Source of the DNA: Glomus cerebriforme
Lineage: Eukaryota; Glomeromycota; Glomeromycetes; Glomerales; Glomeraceae
Assembly (NCBI GenBank): GCA_003550305.1
Contig: QKYT01000650.1
Span: 21,712-54,681 of the forward strand
Direction of reading: 5' to 3'
Length of the DNA stretch: 32,970 nt
Shown here: piece by piece, positions 1-7,874 of the stretch
How the letters are laid out: the number at the start of each line of letters is the position of its first letter
Numbering within the stretch: the first letter of the stretch is position 1
Made by a program: the position numbers and the translations under genes
Notes under the pieces: generated by a model
Databases searched by the model: none
Told to the model about the DNA's origin: nothing
The model's input: only the letters and a program-made list of their open reading frames with translations

Positions 1-360
1 TAAGGCCAAATTTAGCATCTTTTTGGTTAAATACTGGCTTTTTTAAGGTCTAATTAAGTATGAATAGTGGCTGAATTGTCTTTCTGAATTAAAGGTGATT
101 AGCAGCCTAACTGTACCAAAATTGACCTTAATTTGACGCAGATTAGTTCATCATTCAACCTATATTTGACTTGGTCAAATTTAGGCCGAATTGTACTATT
201 TCAACTAGTGATATTGTTATATATATATATATATCCGATTGTATACAAAGTAAATACCTGATTGATAACCTTGCAGATACCTAATTAATAGCTTTGATGT
301 GCATGAATTATGCCAAAATTTGGTCATCAATTGGGTATCTTGCTGAAGAAAAACAAAAAA
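1..360. other. AT-rich stretch without a gene
   Basis: I see no open frame that reads like protein on either strand. A short (TA)n run lies at about 219-234. Several phrases resemble each other loosely (for example AAATTTAGGCCGAATTGTAC near 178-197), which suggests old repeat sequence, but I could not define an element. Confidence 0.5.
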
Positions 361-420
361 AATTGGGGCTCATTTAGGTCATTCTAGGGTATTCTAAAAT
401 GACCCAAATGAGCCCCAATT
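361..420. repeat. 60-bp near-perfect palindrome (foldback)
   Basis: Two 27-base arms pair around a 6-base centre (GGTATT), with only two mismatches. The outer arm reads AATTGGGGCTCATTT on both strands. It is much richer in GC than its surroundings and abuts a copy of a dispersed repeat at about 441. It could be a small foldback element or a hairpin that forms in RNA. No gene is close enough to make it a terminator. Confidence 0.85.
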
Positions 421-440
421 TGGTATTGTTTTACCTGTGC

Positions 441-690
441 GCAGATAGCAAATATTTTCTTTTGCTTAATATTTCTCTTAACTTGTTATCTGTCTTTTTT
501 ATTTAATTTTATTTCAATCATCTTTGTTATGTATTTTTATTATTAATTATATAATGTACTACTTAATTTAAATTTATTTATTTAAATTTATTTTTTAATT
601 TTTAATCAGGGACTAATGGGCTAGACAAATAAAGTATAGTAATATTAGAAGATACTAAATATGAGTTACATAGTTTATAAATTCAGAACC
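441..690. repeat. Dispersed repeat family, internally deleted copy
   Basis: The left part (441-490) matches 28229-28276 closely: both carry CAGATAG(C/T)AAATATTTTCTTT followed by GCTTAAT and TCTTAAC-like sequence. The right part (about 555-680) matches 28940-29010: CTACTTAATTTAA, GGACTAATGG, TAAAGTAT and ATGAGT(T/C)ACA in the same order. About 600 bases that lie between these blocks in the 28-29 kb copy are missing here, including the 116-bp module. On the minus strand the left block reads LSKRKYLLS, the counterpart of LSERKYLLS in the other copy. Confidence 0.7.
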
Positions 691-1187
691 AGTCATAATG
701 AAATTTTATTAAGGATATTTTATAAATCATATAAATCTATTACTGAAATGTACTACCATTGATCGTATGTATGACTGAGAGATAATAATCTAACTCAAAT
801 AAACACAAGTATTATTACACATTTTTTTATAGCTTATCATTTAAATATTGGTGCATATTTTTTAGAAATTTTCAGAATTTACATACAATAAATTTGCTTA
901 ACATTGTATATTCTTTTATCTATTCAGAATATACCCAAAATTGGTTTTAAATATTATTTTAAAATTTCAGCTACAGTCAAAATCTATATTGGTATAATAC
1001 TTTAGTAAATCATGAAATTAAAATTTTTTTATATTTTCACAAAAATTTTATACTTAAATAAAAGAAAATTTTTTTTCATTACACTACCAATAAAACTGAA
1101 TATAAAAGGTCATAAAATTAATAAAAATTCAAATATTCAATTTGCAAAATCAATGAAATTAGAGTATCAGAAACCAGGATTCACTAT
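691..1187. other. AT-rich stretch without a gene
   Basis: No supported gene. The 69-codon plus-strand frame at 1012-1221 is Lys/Ile/Phe-rich, as expected from poly-A/T sequence, and runs into the minisatellite. I treat it as chance. Confidence 0.5.
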
Positions 1188-1338
1188 GATATTGTGGATG
1201 GATTGTGATATTGCAGATTAATTGCAATATTGCAGATGGATTGTGATATTACTAATTAATTACGATATTGCAAATTAATTATGATATTGCAGATGGATTG
1301 CAATATTGCAGATTAATTGCGAATTACAAATTAATTGC
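1188..1338. repeat. 19-bp minisatellite, about 8 units
   Basis: Seven consecutive units keep an exact 19-base spacing (1188, 1207, 1226, 1245, 1264, 1283, 1302); an 18-base unit follows. The consensus is about RATATTGCAGATKRATTGY. Units fall in two kinds, one with GATGGATTG and one with (A/G)ATTAATT, mixed along the array, which suggests a two-unit higher order. Small plus-strand frames at 1268-1474 and 1306-1533 are products of this array, not genes. Confidence 0.9.
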
Positions 1339-1371
1339 AGATTTGCAGATTATTATATGCAATTCGATTCC

Positions 1372-1395
1372 AAAATCTGCAATATTGCAGATTTT
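1372..1395. repeat. 24-bp perfect palindrome beside the minisatellite
   Basis: AAAATCTGCAAT followed by its exact reverse complement. Its centre GCAATATTGC also occurs at minisatellite unit junctions (for example 1224-1233). It is probably a minisatellite unit joined to an inverted partner. Confidence 0.85.
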
Positions 1396-1471
1396 AAAAA
1401 TCAATTGCAGCGTTATTCTTATTCTAATGATAACTGTAAAATTTTATTTTTTTCTTGTTTCTTTTTTCTTG

Positions 1472-1997
1472 TAGGGATTGGAATTGATTTGACCAGAATC
1501 GATTTAATCAAAAATCAAATCGAATCTATGTGATTCGATTAATCGAATCTAAAAATCGAATCTGAAAAAATAGATTTTTTAAAATTTTTGTATTGTGAAA
1601 ATAATCTAATTATTTTTATAACTGCAGTACTGTAAAAAAATCATACCAGAGTTATCAAAATTACTAAAAATTGATTAACATAAATATATTGATGCAAATA
1701 GCGCTGTTGTAGCCCAAATCGACTTATGTCCCAAATCAACCCATCAGCCTAAATTAGAAAAGTATCGTTGGTATTATTTTAAGGCATTATTGTAATGGGC
1801 TGATGATTTAGGCTGATGGGTTGATTTGAGATATGGTAAAGTTTGGTTTACAATAAAATTATTTTATATAAATTCGATTTGATTCGATTAATTGAAAATT
1901 AAAAATCGAATCGTTAAATCAAATTTTAGAAATGATTAATCGAATCTTTAATTGATTCTCAAGATTTGATTTTTAATTGAATCGATTTCAATCCCTA
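1472..1997. mobile_element. MITE-like element with inverted termini and TA ends
   Basis: The left end reads TAGGGATTGGAATTGATT and the right end, reverse-complemented, reads TAGGGATTGAAATCGATT. Imperfect inversion continues inward for about 50 bases through AAAAATCAAATC-type sequence. Both ends sit at TA, as expected for a Tc1/mariner-type TA target duplication. There is no coding capacity, so it would be non-autonomous. It lies directly against the 3' end of a minus-strand coding remnant (see 1998-3373) and holds a second repeat inside (1702-1846). Confidence 0.7.
1702..1846. repeat. About 140-bp dispersed repeat, copy 1 (nested)
   Basis: This segment matches the reverse complement of 14427-14561 almost base for base over about 140 bp, sharing TGTAGCCCAAATCGACTTAT, AAGTATCGTTGGTA and AAGGCATTATTGTAATGGGC. 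It contains its own inverted arms: AAATCAACCCATCAGCCTAAA (about 1733-1753) against its complement at about 1806-1826. It sits inside the 1472-1997 element, so it was either part of that element or inserted into it. Confidence 0.85.
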
Positions 1998-3373
1998 TCT
2001 CCTTGATCCTCTTAAATGCACAACACACAAAATCTGTCATCTGATCAAAGTCTGTGTTATTCAGTTTTTGCTTTAATGGATATGCTCTGGATTGATTAGA
2101 AGTTTTATCATTTAAAAAAGTTGTACTACTACCATTTCTTAAATTTGTAAAAAAATCTGATGATAGTACTTAAACGTTAAAAATATCTGCTTTATTTACT
2201 TATTGTTTAAGGATTTCATCGTCAAACTTTTTTTTTGTATTGTATATCTTTTCATAGTTGTCACTGCCAAGACATGCAACTACCTCACATGTTAAATGAA
2301 TAGTACGTCTGAAATCTGTGCCAGGTTATGCTGATTATATGGCTTAAAGTATATAGCGCATTTTTTCAAAAAAATGGGTCTAGGTCAAATTTTACTGCAA
2401 AAACCTAACTTGACGCTTTAAATAAACTTGCAAAATGAGCAAAAATACACCTTTAGATGTAATTTTTAAAGGTCTAATAATAAGTATATTAAGTTTTATT
2501 TTTTTTAAAAAAAATTTTTTGTAAAAAAATTATTGTGATGCATGTGCCGATCACTTTACCGATCATTTTCAAAAAAGTATTTTATAGTATAACATAATTG
2601 GCGTAACCTGGCACAGATTTTAGAAATGCAAATGAACCATTCGATACATTAGGGAATAATTTGTAACTGAGCCTCCTGAAAGTGAACTGCCTACACCTAA
2701 AAATGGAAAATTAGGTAAAGCTATTTTGCTAATCTCTATACTAAAAAAATTCATGCCGATCTGTAGAGGTTTAGATTACCCTGTATAAATAATTTTAATT
2801 GTATAATGTGTAAACGTCTTCCAACCTATTCCATATTAATTAATAAAAAATTGGATGATCTTTTTGGCTGAAAAAAAAGAATTCTGCCATAGATTACCGC
2901 AGCCGTTCTGCTGATTATTATTTGACTAATTAAGATTAGCTATTGATTACGCCTGGATTTAGTTTTTTGTTTTTATTTATTAATTTCTTTTTTCTTTTTG
3001 TAGGTCTAGATAGGATATGTTGGTTCTCTGGTCTGGATCTAAGGATGTCATTCTAAAAAAAAATGAAAAGTTACCAAAGAGCNGCAGTATACCGATCAGA
3101 TCATTTTCTAATTTTCCATTTGAATCTAAGGATCAAACCTGTAAAAAATAAGTTAATAAATAATCAGATATAATAACTGTCATAATCTAAAAAAAATTAA
3201 CTATATGCTAATTACTGTATANACAAAAAAGCAATAATAAAAAAATCATACCACTTTTGGAATTTTCCATTGAAATCTAACCTAATATCAGGAAATTCTT
3301 TCCATATAGAATCCATGGAGAAATTAATATTGAACAAGTAGTTCTGATATTTTCTATGCCGAAATATATGGAG
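1998..3373 (-). pseudogene. Unrecognised multi-exon coding remnant broken by TEs
   Basis: Read on the minus strand, several stretches look strongly like protein. Exon-like block 3252-3373 gives FSMDSIWKEFPDIRLDFNGK and ends at a GTATGA donor (3251). An acceptor TTTTTTACAG ends at 3139, giving a 113-bp intron that joins as KFQKW-FDP. Block 2620-2775 contains NFFSIEISKIALPNFPF and SVTNYSLMYRMVHLHF, and ends where an inverted-repeat element begins (2308-2624). Beyond that element, block 1998-2307 resumes with TIHLTCEVVACLGSDNYEKI, then FFTNLRNGSSTTFLNDKTSN and FDQMTDFVCCAFKRIKE, with two in-frame TAA stops. It ends at the 1472-1997 element. I do not recognise the family. The intervening 2776-3138 reads poorly, so exon order there is uncertain. 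Confidence 0.6.
2308..2624. mobile_element. About 317-bp inverted-repeat (MITE-like) element
   Basis: The left end TCTGAAATCTGTGCCAGGTT (2308-2327) matches the reverse complement of the right end TCTAAAATCTGTGCCAGGTT. Similarity continues inward for some 10-20 bases (AYGCYRATTAT). The interior is AT-rich and non-coding. A minus-strand coding frame stops at one edge and resumes at the other, which supports an insertion. TTCATTT occurs in both flanks and may be a 7-bp target duplication, but the exact ends are unsure. Confidence 0.7.
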
Positions 3374-3927
3374 TCACTACACAGAGAAATTACAATTTAA
3401 TCTTTTAATGGGTTTGCATATCACATGACATTTTAAAATTTTGTTTTCTATGTTTACCCTTTACATGATTACAGTAATTAAAGAAGAATGATAACAATAA
3501 ACATATTTTTTTTTAGGAATGATGCAAAAAATTTTGAATATGAAGGTAGGTATTTCATAAGGAAAGGTGNTACAGTAATACAGTAGGCTGAACCCGCCCA
3601 AAGTTTAAAATAAAAATCAAGGCAGAGTACCTAAAAATAAATAAAGTACAAAAGAAATTTTTTAAAGTTAACAGGTTTTTCTTATTAATTTTGATCATCG
3701 AAATTTAGTTAAGAAAATAATCATCATTTCATTTAGTATATAGATTCATAGCTAGACTAAAATTATGGGCGGGTTTGGAACAGCAAACTACTGATAGACT
3801 TTGAATTGTGCAACGCGGACAAATCACGTGCCACTTTTTTGTTAGCTTGGATGGGTAACTTGATCGTTAGATCTTATGCTACCTTGGCAGATCCCAGATT
3901 GATTATTAATGTATAAAATAATAAATA
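3374..3927. other. Non-coding stretch with a weak inverted repeat
   Basis: No gene seen. AACCCGCCCA (3591-3600) and TGGGCGGGTT (3766-3775) form an inverted pair about 165 bases apart, with slight similarity outside. This could bound another small element, but ten bases is weak evidence. One ambiguous base lies at 3570. Confidence 0.4.
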
Positions 3928-3932
3928 TTTTT

Positions 3933-4030
3933 TTCAGGTTCAGCAGGCTATTCCTATTGCGGGTAAGTAGCTTCAAAATTTTTTTTAAACCTTTTTTATA
4001 GGTTCGGCAGGATGATCCTACTGCTTTGAT
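3933..4030 (+). repeat. Duplicated exon-like unit with splice-like borders
   Basis: Two similar phrases about 64 bases apart: AGGTTCAGCAGGCTATTCCT (from 3938) and AGGTTCGGCAGGATGATCCT (from 4000), each followed by A(T/C)TGC. Both follow a T-rich tract ending in AG. The first is followed by GGGTAAGTAG, a good donor-like site. This may be a duplicated micro-exon or simply part of the Helitron-like element that ends at 4111. Confidence 0.4.
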
Positions 4031-4081
4031 TTTCTTTTTAAACATAAATCAAAATTTTATTTTCAATACATATTAATATAT

Positions 4082-4111
4082 CCCGTTGCAAAAGCAGCGG
4101 GCTACGGCTAG
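4082..4111 (+). mobile_element. Helitron-like 3' terminus
   Basis: An 8-bp GC-rich hairpin (CCCGTTGC, loop AAAA, GCAGCGGG; one G-T wobble) is followed after six bases by CTAG and then T. This is the known 3' signature of Helitrons: a short terminal hairpin, then CTRR, with insertion between A and T. The matching 5' end upstream was not identified, and no Rep/helicase sequence is visible in the window, so the copy would be non-autonomous. Confidence 0.7.
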
Positions 4112-4170
4112 TCTATACTAAAATAAAATCTACCTATTTTACTAATATAAATGTGAATGTTGAATAAAAT
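4112..4170 (+). mobile_element. Helitron-like 5' terminus abutting the previous 3' end
   Basis: Directly after CTAG the sequence reads TCTATACTAAAATAAAATC and then ACTAATATAAATGTGAATGT. It resembles the TCTMTACTA 5' ends and following TATAAA...GAATGT pattern of many Helitrons. If correct, this is a head-to-tail junction of two elements. No second 3' hairpin with CTRR was found downstream. Confidence 0.45.
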
Positions 4171-4781
4171 CTCAATAGAAAAAAGCTCATGAGTTTAATC
4201 TATTCACACTTTCTTTTAGTAAAAAAACTGCCTCATATAAGTGCTGTCATATGAGGAGTGGTCCACCCTATTTTAATTGTTATGTAAATACTATTAGAAC
4301 AAGTTGTCCTTAAGGACAAAATTTGTATTCAATACTTCAAAAGAAGTTTGGAATGTTTAGTTTCATTTAAATTGAGAGCCAATGAAGATAGGCATGTATG
4401 TTTGTGTTCTGTAAAAACCAGAATAAGCATCAGTTTGTGGTGAATAATTAATCTGTATTGATTATTGAATTATTTTATAATTATGTCTAGGAGTGGAGCT
4501 TGTTTGCTATTAGCTTTCTTCTTTTCTTAGGAGGGTTCATCATTAGAATATTAATCAGGGTATCGCTCATATGAGCGTAAAAGTTGTCTTGTCAATCCAT
4601 AAGGGTTGTAATATGATCTTAAGAGTAATCATATGTATTATTGTACCAGTTGTATAAGGATAGCCTGTCAAACAAAGAAGATTCTGTAATAAATTCTAAT
4701 TTAACATTTCTTCTATGTGTGTAACCTACTGATATACTTTAGCATCGATGTGATGGAGGCATCTATTAGGAAATATAGTTT
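4171..4781. other. Non-coding stretch with several short palindromes
   Basis: No gene seen. Three palindromes stand out: CCTCATAT/ATATGAGG with a 10-base loop (about 4232-4257), the perfect 16-mer TTGTCCTTAAGGACAA (4304-4319), and the perfect 14-mer CGCTCATATGAGCG (4564-4577). TTGTCCTTAAG and CTCATATGAG both recur close together at 10065-10095, so they probably belong to one degraded repeat family. Confidence 0.5.
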
Positions 4782-5126
4782 TTATGCAGAGCTTAAAGAC
4801 GTAATGGACACATTGGAGTTCTGTGGCTTTAATTCATTGGAGTTCATTTCTCTTAATTTGGTCTCGTATTTCTTCTTCTTGAGTGCCACTTTTTGTTCCT
4901 TCTTTTCCTTTTCTCTTAGTTTTTGGATTTCAATAGGGAATAAAGAGAAAGAGATGTTATTGTCAATATTAATAGAAGATGCAGAGGAACTAGAAGGGGT
5001 AATTGCTATTAATGACAGTTCTGTTGTTGGTCATTCTTGTAATTTAATAAGTAAGAGTTTTGGCAAGGGCCAAATGTCTTGGTCATCTGTAGGTAAGTCC
5101 ATTTGTTCAATAAGTGTAGTAGCCAT
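4782..5126 (-). pseudogene. Unrecognised coding remnant, 114 codons, one in-frame TGA
   Basis: On the minus strand an ATG at 5126 opens MATTLIEQMDLPTDDQDIWP. One TGA (codon 32, 5033-5031) interrupts, then the same frame continues with SLFPIEIQKLREKEKKEQKV and KYETKLREMNSNELKPQNSN to a TAA at 4784-4782. The middle is a charged, probably helical or coiled-coil segment. Composition is far more protein-like than the overlapping 152-codon plus-strand frame (4717-5175), which I take as its antisense shadow. The family is unknown. The TGA may mark decay, or a short exon boundary could lie near it. Confidence 0.5.
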
Positions 5127-5204
5127 GTGTTATTTTTATGGGTATATTGATTCCATCTATACACACATACATTAAAATTAGTAATTGAAAAAGAAGTGAA
5201 ACCA

Positions 5205-6258
5205 GCTGAGACATTAATAGCATATGCCAAGCATTATTGAAATATAATGAACTCCTTAAAGAAGAGGATGAAGAAAGAATTGTAGGAATATTTCAAAGCA
5301 TTTATAAAGTTACATTTATAATTTTGTTAAAATTGTATTGACAGATATTAATTTTACATATTATAGAATCCTTCAGAACTTTTGTACACCATTGTAGGAT
5401 TACCAACACAATGGAGTTCTTCCTTTCTTGCCAAAAAATATATCAAAACATTTGAAAAAATCGGATTGACTCAAGATGAATTAAATTTTATTCAGGATCT
5501 TAAATCAGTTTTAAATCCTTTTTTAGAAGTTACTGAACTTTTGAAAGTAGATGTCCATTGCACTTTTCCTTTAATAATTCCTTTATTAATTGAACTAAAG
5601 AATCGTTTTTATTCAGATAACATAAATGCATCAGAAATTAATTTTAATGATGAAGAATCAGCTTTTGATAAAGATAATAAAAGAATTCAAATTAATGAGC
5701 CTGTAAACTGTACTGGTCTCATTAATGAAATAAGACACAATCTTTCTGCTGCAATGGATCATTATTGGAAAGATCTTTTAAATCCAAAATTAATCCTTTT
5801 CATCCTTTTGGATCCTTGAATAAAAGGATTATCTTTTATATCCACCTCAGAAAGATATGCTGCTGAAGATTTATTACGTAAAAAATATAGAAAAATGAAA
5901 TTAGATATGAAAACTGAAACCACTATAGATGAAAATAAGCAAAATCAGAATAAAAGCAACACGATTTTGTCCAATCCAGTTTCTTCTACATATGCTGATG
6001 AGAAGAAATTGATATAGAAAGCAATCCCTTTACATGGTGGTATAATAGAAAGGAAAATTTCCTATTTTATGCCATTTAGCTATGAAATATTTCTCTGAAT
6101 ATGCAGACTCAACTTCTAGTAAAAAATTAGTTTCTAATGCAAATAATTTAACAGATGAAAAAACTGGAGTGAATTCTAAATTATTCAAATATTTAATATT
6201 TTTAAATCAAAATAGCAAGAATTTATATTTGATTCGTAGTAAATCTAGTAAATCTTAA
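5205..6258 (+). pseudogene. hAT-type transposase remnant (C-terminal half)
   Basis: The main open part (from about 5366, after an acceptor-like TATTATAG) reads ELLYTIVGLPTQWSSSFLAK, which matches the 'PTRWNSS' segment of hAT transposases, followed by LKSVLNPFLEVTELL. After a stop at 5817-5819 and a frame change it continues as STSERYAAEDLLRKKYRKMK and then NPFTWWYNRKENF. A further shift leads to FPILCHLAMKYFSEYADSTS and LFKYLIFLNQNSKNLYLIRS, ending at 6256-6258. The W..NR..FP.L..LA..Y pattern is the hAT C-terminal dimerisation region. At least three frame changes make it inactive. A short preceding frame, ALLKYNELLKEEDEERIVGI (about 5228-5290), may be an upstream exon or a separate remnant. 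Confidence 0.85.
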
Positions 6259-7048
6259 AGTTTATTTTTATATCTTGATTATATTACTACCATATTTTTT
6301 TTTTAATAAATAGTATTTATTAAACATATAAATAAATTGTATAAATCTTTATTATTTGCTGATAAATAAAAATTAATTTCTTTGTTAATTTTCAGCAGAT
6401 GCCAAATTAGATAAATATTTTATCTAATGATTATGTTTCAATGAGCTGTAATGTATATCATAAATGTTTGTATACCTTTTTATAAAGATCAATTTTCCAT
6501 CTATTATAAAATTACATTAGTCATTGAACTATAATAGATTGTTTTAACAGAAACTTTATATCAAATCCAATAGAATATTCCAAAATTGTAAGATTTAGTT
6601 ATAATTTTCATATTTTCATTAATAAATGACGAAATAATAAATGATTTATTAAATTATTTTAATTTTAGATATAGTTATTCATTGGATAATGAGGAATAAA
6701 GTTGGGTTCTAATTCATTCTTTATTTTTATAATAATTTCTACTAAAAAGAAAATTCTAATTATAATTCTCCTTGTATATCTACAATAACAGATTATTAAG
6801 TGATATTCCCACCAAATTATAAATATGCATAAATAATATATTGTATTAAACAACTAACATAGTTTTAAAATCAGATTAGAGCTAGCCAAATTACAAATTC
6901 AATTTTGTATAGCTGATTAACATTAAATTGTTCGACCAAAAATAACAATCTTTAAAAAAAAATAGTGTAAATTCCACAGCATTTAAATGACTTTAATTAG
7001 AAAACTTCATCCTTTTTTCTATTAGGTTCATATCTAAATGGTAATTAT
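6259..7048. other. AT-rich stretch without a gene
   Basis: I find no convincing coding frame or transposon end on either strand. The 62-codon minus-strand frame at 6665-6853 is Ile/Tyr-rich and looks like chance. Confidence 0.5.
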
Positions 7049-7195
7049 TCATTTGACTGCTGTTGCTTCTGGTTCCACTTTCATAGATATTATTTCTTTG
7101 AAGCTTGCAACATCAACAATTTCCATTTGGTTGTAATTGTAGTTGTATTTAAAGGTAATTCATTCATTCAGTTGTAACCCATCACGAACAACCAT
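7049..7195 (-). pseudogene. Small unrecognised coding remnant
   Basis: The minus strand reads MVVRDGLQLNE, one in-frame TGA, then ITFKYNYNYNQMEIVDVASF and KEIISMKVEPEATAVK, ending in TGA at 7051-7049. The last 25 codons form an uninterrupted and well-balanced peptide, better than expected by chance in such AT-rich DNA. I do not recognise it. It may be the tail of an older gene, or the 25-codon part may be a terminal exon. Confidence 0.3.
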
Positions 7196-7292
7196 TTTAT
7201 CTCACATAACATCAACATTTTCCTTTTTGGCGTTGATTTAAATTTAAGTTATACTAGAAAAATATGCTAAAATTGTTTATCGATTTTATATT

Positions 7293-7307
7293 GTACATTA
7301 CTACGCC
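7293..7307 (+). promoter_or_regulatory. Conserved upstream block 1 of F-box 1
   Basis: GTACATTACTACGCC is identical at 25932-25946, upstream of the third F-box gene. It is followed in both by a short R-rich stretch and AAATCA. Another shared phrase, GTTACACTGA, occurs at about 7490 and 25980. This shows that the duplication reaches at least 580 bases upstream of the start codon; whether the block is regulatory is inference. Confidence 0.55.
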
Positions 7308-7680
7308 ACAAAATCATAAAATCTATTCATTAATCTCAGTTTCTCTAGAAATAATTATAATCCATTTGTAATATAAATTTATTTAATTTTACGTTCAAAG
7401 ATATTTAATTATTAAAGCATAATTTTGCATAGTATCTTAGTATCCGTATTTCAAGTTAACGTCGCATGTAAATCCTTTTTAATTTTGAAAGTTACACTGA
7501 ACGCTGTAACAAACAAAAAAAAATTCCGATTTATACATTTATTACATTTATTATCAATTAATAATTTTTAGTTTTAATTAATTCAGTTGTTATGCATCGT
7601 TTTTAAAGTCATGTTTATTAAAAATTTAATTAAGAAGATAATTGTCGTACGAATTTAAATTTATACGTAATGTTTGTTGC

Positions 7681-7750
7681 TGTGAAACACTATTTGATCA
7701 GCATAAGGACTTTGCATTTCGGAGTTGGTTTCCGATCATTTTATATAAAT
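7681..7750 (+). promoter_or_regulatory. Conserved proximal promoter of F-box 1
   Basis: TGTGAAACACTATTTGATCA (7681-7700) is identical upstream of F-box 3 (from 26042). In both genes it is followed by GCA(T/C)AA(G/A)GA, then TCGGAGTTG, then a TATA-like TATATAAAT (7742-7750 here, 133 bases before ATG). The rest of the upstream sequence has diverged visibly, so the retained block is a good candidate for a promoter. Confidence 0.6.
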
Positions 7751-7874
7751 AATAGCTACATAGTTTTTCAGCTTTCCATTTCTTTTAAATTTTTTCCTTT
7801 AAAAAATTTTATTTTAAAAACTTTATAAAAATATTCCACTTTTAAACAGTTTTCTTTATTTTTGAATAAAAAAA

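Noticed and set aside
1012..1533. Three short plus-strand frames near the minisatellite
   Set aside because: They arise from poly-A/T sequence and from the repeat units themselves, and have no protein-like features.
2733..2751. TCTCTATACTA as a Helitron 5' end matching the 3' end at 4111
   Set aside because: It lies inside a continuous minus-strand coding block (FSIEISKIALP), so the resemblance is probably chance.
4717..5175. 152-codon plus-strand open frame
   Set aside because: Phe/Ser/Leu-rich composition and complete overlap with a better, charged minus-strand frame make it an antisense shadow.
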